Below are positions 12,092-14,639 of a stretch of 14,639 nt of DNA, one piece after another. The notes beneath the pieces are model-generated. The model saw nothing but the letters and a program-made list of their open reading frames with translations, did no database searches and was not told the origin of the DNA. Source of the DNA: Microbacteriaceae bacterium (GTDB lineage Bacteria > Actinomycetota > Actinomycetes > Actinomycetales > Microbacteriaceae); assembly GCA_017744755.1 (NCBI GenBank), contig JAGIAU010000025.1, forward strand, positions 1 through 14,639, in the 5' to 3' direction. Made by a program: the position numbers and the translations under genes. Within the stretch, counting starts at the first letter, position 1; the number at the start of each line of letters is the position of its first letter.

Positions 12092-12097
12092 TAGCAT
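12092..12097 (+). promoter_or_regulatory. -10 box for the TetR-family gene
   Basis: TAGCAT ends seven bases before the ATG at 12105, one base further than in the other leaderless genes here. No clear -35 is present at 16–18 bp. The repeat cluster ends 12 bp upstream. Confidence 0.5.
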
Positions 12098-12104
12098 TGG
12101 GGAC

Positions 12105-12731
12105 ATGACCGGACCGGAGCCGATCGGGCGTCGCGAGCGCAAGAAGGCGGCGACGCGCAAGGCGATCTCGGACATCGCGACCCGGATGTTCATCGAGCGG
12201 GGCTACGACGAGGTGAGCATCCGCGAGATCGCCGACGCCGCCGACGTGTCCCCGACGACGGTGTTCGCCCACTTCCCGCAGAAGGAGGCGCTCGTCTTCG
12301 ACGAGGCCGACGACCAGCGCGAGCGGATCGTCGCCGCCGTCCGCGGACGAGCCGAGGGCGTCACCGTGACGCGGGCGCTCCACGACTATCTGCGCGGCGA
12401 GTACGACGACACCGTCCGCTTGGCGGGCGAGCACGCCGACGAGGTCATCCGCACCTTCTTCGACCTCGTCCGGCGGACCCCGGCGCTCGCCGACTACGAG
12501 GCGAGGATGTGGGCCCGATACGAGGACGCCCTCGCCGAGGCGATCGGAGAGGCCTTCGGCCAGGCCGAGCCGAGCGATGAGGTCCGGGCCTACGCGCGAT
12601 TCGTCCTCCAGATCTGGCAGCTCGTCAACGGCAGCCCGAACGGACCCGCCATGCTCGACGCCGCGTTCCGCATCCTCGACCGGGGGTGGACGAGCTACGA
12701 GGAGGAACGCCCTGAGCGCGGCGACCGGTAG
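12105..12731 (+). CDS. TetR-family transcriptional regulator
   Basis: This 208-residue protein has a standard TetR N-terminal helix-turn-helix (about residues 10–60): RKKAATRKAISDIATRMFIE, GYDEVSIREIADAADVSPTT and VFAHFPQKEALVF. The larger C-terminal part (about 65–200) is all-helical and would bind ligand and form the dimer. It is transcribed divergently from the MFS exporter, with inverted and direct repeats in the 69-bp gap, so it most likely represses the pump and possibly itself. I prefer ATG 12105 because of the -10 box just upstream; an in-frame ATG at 12060 would fall within the operator repeats. Its TAG stop forms the first half of the -10 box of the next gene. Confidence 0.93.
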   Translation: MTGPEPIGRRERKKAATRKAISDIATRMFIERGYDEVSIREIADAADVSPTTVFAHFPQKEALVFDEADDQRERIVAAVRGRAEGVTVTRALHDYLRGEYDDTVRLAGEHADEVIRTFFDLVRRTPALADYEARMWARYEDALAEAIGEAFGQAEPSDEVRAYARFVLQIWQLVNGSPNGPAMLDAAFRILDRGWTSYEEERPERGDR

Positions 12732-12734
12732 CTT
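12729..12734 (+). promoter_or_regulatory. Leaderless-type -10 box overlapping the TetR stop codon
   Basis: TAGCTT ends six bases before the GTG at 12741. Its first three bases are the TAG stop codon of the TetR gene. No Shine-Dalgarno precedes the GTG. Confidence 0.5.
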
Positions 12735-12740
12735 GGCGAC

Positions 12741-14453
12741 GTGACCGTCGCCGGAACGCGTCTGCTGCGCCCCTGGGCCCTCCCCGGGCGCCTCGCCTAT
12801 GCACGCCAGCGCATCGCGCGGATCCTGCGGCCGCCGGTGACCGTGACGGCGGCGCCGCCCGGCCTGCGGATCCTGCGCGATCAGGAGATCGTGACCCGGG
12901 ACGGGACGGTGCTGCGGGCGAACGTCTTCCTCCCGGCGGCGGGGCCCGAGGAGACGGGCACCGGCGAGCGCCGCCATCCGGTCGTCCTGTGCGCCCACCC
13001 CTACGGCAAGGACGCCTTTCCGAAGCGGACCCGGCGGGGCTGGCGGCCATCGCCGCAGTACCGGATCATGCGCCAGGCGAGCCCGCTCGCGTTCTCCGAG
13101 CTCACGACCTGGGAGTCGCCGGACCCGGTGACCTGGACGGGCTTCGGCTACGCGAAGGTGGAGCTCGACCTGCGCGGCGCCGGCGCCTCCGACGGCCGAG
13201 CCCGGCTGATGAGCACGCAGGAGGGGCAGGACGTCGCCGACGCGATCGCGTGGGCGGCCGCCCAGCCCTGGTCGACCGGTGCGGTCGGCCTGCTCGGCGT
13301 CTCCTATCTCGCCATCTCGCAGTGGCAGGCGGCGGCCGAGCAGCCGGCGGCGCTCAAGGCGATCGTGCCGTGGGAGGGGTTCACCGACGCGTACCGCGAC
13401 CTGTTCACCCCGGGCGGGGTGCGCGAGCGCGGGTTCTCCGTGCTCTGGACCACCATGCTGCGGCGCGGCGGCGTCCGCCTCGCGGAGTCGCCGACCGAGG
13501 GACGGAACGTCCATCCGCTGCGCGACGCCTGGTGGCAGGCGATGGTCCCGGACCTCGCCCGGATCGACGTGCCGATGCTCGTCTGCGCGTCCTTCTCCGA
13601 CGCCTCGCTGCACTCCCGCGGCTCCTGGCGGGCGTTCGAGCACGTCGCCTCGGCGGAGCGGGTGGCCTGGACGCACCGCGGCGGCAAGTGGGCGTCCTTC
13701 TACAGCCCGGAGGCGGTCGCCGCCCAGCGCGCGTTCCTGGATCGCCATGTGCGGGGCGAGGACGCGCCGCGGCCACCGGCCGTCCGACTGGAGGTCCGCG
13801 AGCGCGGCGACGCGGTCGCCGAGGTGCGCGCGGAGTCCGAGTGGCCGCTCGCGAGGACGCGATGGACCCGGCTCGCACTCGGCCCCGCCGGACTCGCGGC
13901 GGAGGCGCCGGAGGCCGGCGCGCTCGCCTTCTCCGGGCGGCGGCGCGCGGCCGGCTTCACGTACCGCTTCGAGGACGACACGGAGCTGAGCGGGCCGATG
14001 GCGCTCGGCGTCTGGGTGTCCGTCGAGCGCGGCGCGGACGCGACCGTGTTCGCCGGCGTCGAGAAGCTCGACCGCGACGGCCGGGTCGTCGACTTCGAGG
14101 GCTCCTACGGCTACGGCCGCGACCTCGTGGCGAGCGGCATGCTGCGTGCCTCGCTGCGCCGCCTCGACCCGGCCCGCTCGACCCCGGCCGTGCCCGTGCA
14201 CACCCTCGATCAGGTGGAACCGCTCGTTCCGGGCGTGCCGGTCGAGCTCGCGATCCCGCTGAACGACTCCGCGACGCGCTTCCGTGCGGGGGAGTCGCTG
14301 CGGCTGCTCGTCTCGGGCCGGCAGCTGCGGCCCCGGAATCCGCTGTGGGGCCAGTTCCCCTCGCTGTGGACCTCCGAGGCCCCCGGCCGCATCGCCGTGC
14401 ACTGGGGGCCGGCGCACGCCTCGTCGCTGCTGGTGCCGGTCATCCCGGGCTGA
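12741..14453 (+). CDS. CocE/NonD-family hydrolase (X-Pro dipeptidyl-peptidase-like)
   Basis: This 570-residue protein matches the CocE/NonD alpha/beta-hydrolase family in length and order. The catalytic domain includes the oxyanion-side segment VVLCAHPYGKD (81–91), the strand GYAKVELDLRGAGASDG, and the nucleophile elbow LLGVSYLAIS with Ser188. An inserted helical cap (about 205–270) follows. The likely acid is Asp287 (CASFSDASLHSRGS) and the likely base His312 (AWTHRGGKW). The C-terminal jelly-roll domain (about 345–570) includes WVSVERGADATVFAGVEKLD and ends LLVPVIPG. The family includes cocaine esterase, amino-ester hydrolases and Xaa-Pro peptidases; the substrate here is open. No signal peptide is evident: the N-terminus is Arg-rich without a clear hydrophobic core. 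It may have its own promoter or be read through from the TetR gene, 9 nt upstream. Confidence 0.92.
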   Translation: MTVAGTRLLRPWALPGRLAYARQRIARILRPPVTVTAAPPGLRILRDQEIVTRDGTVLRANVFLPAAGPEETGTGERRHPVVLCAHPYGKDAFPKRTRRGWRPSPQYRIMRQASPLAFSELTTWESPDPVTWTGFGYAKVELDLRGAGASDGRARLMSTQEGQDVADAIAWAAAQPWSTGAVGLLGVSYLAISQWQAAAEQPAALKAIVPWEGFTDAYRDLFTPGGVRERGFSVLWTTMLRRGGVRLAESPTEGRNVHPLRDAWWQAMVPDLARIDVPMLVCASFSDASLHSRGSWRAFEHVASAERVAWTHRGGKWASFYSPEAVAAQRAFLDRHVRGEDAPRPPAVRLEVRERGDAVAEVRAESEWPLARTRWTRLALGPAGLAAEAPEAGALAFSGRRRAAGFTYRFEDDTELSGPMALGVWVSVERGADATVFAGVEKLDRDGRVVDFEGSYGYGRDLVASGMLRASLRRLDPARSTPAVPVHTLDQVEPLVPGVPVELAIPLNDSATRFRAGESLRLLVSGRQLRPRNPLWGQFPSLWTSEAPGRIAVHWGPAHASSLLVPVIPG

Positions 14454-14466
14454 GCGCGTTCGCCGG

Positions 14467-14503
14467 TTTCGCGAGCCGATGGGTCGCGTCCGGCTATGCG
14501 AAA
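14467..14503 (+). terminator. Imperfect hairpin after the hydrolase gene
   Basis: TTTCGC followed by GAGCCG (14467–14478) pairs with CGGCTATGCGAAA (14491–14503): six plus five pairs with a small internal bulge and a 12-nt loop. It begins 14 nt after the stop codon. No T-tract follows, so a terminator role is inferred from position. Confidence 0.4.
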
Positions 14504-14618
14504 TGATGCAAGCGGCCGTCGAGGCGGGATCCCGGCGACCTGACCGAATCCGACCGCGATGATCGGGCGCCGGGGCTTCGGAATCTCGAGCATGGGTTGA
14601 AGAAGAAGAAGGGATCAC

Positions 14619-14639
14619 ATGATCGGCACGCTCAACGCC
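14619..14639 (+). CDS. Start of a gene cut by the right window edge
   Basis: An ATG at 14619 opens a frame MIGTLNA that runs off the window. A purine-rich run with GAAGAAGGGA (about 14604–14613) lies a few bases upstream and can act as a ribosome site. Seven codons are too few to name a product. The region 14504–14603 before it shows no gene or clear promoter. Confidence 0.5.

Noticed and set aside
12060..12104. Upstream ATG for the TetR gene
   Set aside because: It lies within the operator-like repeats; the added residues show no family similarity and the -10 box lies after it.
12066..14618. Long minus-strand frame opposite the TetR and hydrolase genes
   Set aside because: Antisense shadow of two well-supported genes with clear motifs; no start signal or domain.

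Overview
The window is very GC-rich, tightly packed DNA from a high-GC actinobacterium. Starts are often GTG, five gene pairs overlap by 4 nt (GTGA or ATGA), and most first-in-transcript genes lack a Shine-Dalgarno sequence. Lipoproteins with META-like domains, ArsR–SRPBCC pairs, PucR-type regulators and a stand-alone OLD-type TOPRIM protein all fit Actinobacteria. A Microbacteriaceae-like host is my guess from overall style, not something I could test. I see no rRNA, tRNA, CRISPR array, phage gene or insertion sequence.

Layout. (1) 3–2237 (+): C-terminal part of a membrane-anchored transglutaminase-like protein (TgpA/DUF3488 type), cut by the left window edge. (2) 2302–2487 (+): small DUF1508/YegP-like protein; facing it, 2609–2779 (-), a small acidic protein. 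(3) 2935–3722 (+): two translationally coupled, tandemly duplicated META-domain lipoproteins. (4) 3748–5684 (-): a PfkB-family sugar kinase coupled to a SurE nucleotidase. (5) 5769–6787 (+): a single-pass membrane protein coupled to a GNAT acetyltransferase. (6) 6788–7139: a gene-poor stretch holding a weak minus-strand small ORF and a perfect 11-bp hairpin. (7) 7140–7862 (+): PucR/CdaR-like regulator. (8) 7942–8762 (+): ArsR regulator coupled to an SRPBCC protein, with a perfect operator-like palindrome over the start codon. (9) 8763–8997: nested inverted repeats and an apparent C-terminal remnant of a zinc-type alcohol dehydrogenase on the minus strand. (10) 8998–10059 (+): TOPRIM protein, then a RibD/DHFR-like reductase. 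(11) 10103–10719 (+): AbrB-type antitoxin and PIN toxin. (12) 10749–12731: a divergent MFS exporter / TetR regulator pair sharing an operator-rich 69-bp gap. (13) 12741–14453 (+): CocE/NonD-family hydrolase. (14) 14619 to the end: the first seven codons of another gene.

The content is mostly self-contained regulatory modules: an efflux pump with its repressor, a toxin–antitoxin pair, and a regulator with its effector. I did not find a clearly new multi-gene system. The strongest unlisted signal is architectural. Seven start codons have TAnnnT exactly six bases upstream and no Shine-Dalgarno, the signature of leaderless transcripts. In two of these the TAG stop codon of the preceding gene is also the first half of the -10 box. 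Operator-like palindromes then lie directly over promoter and start codon in the ArsR and toxin–antitoxin modules.
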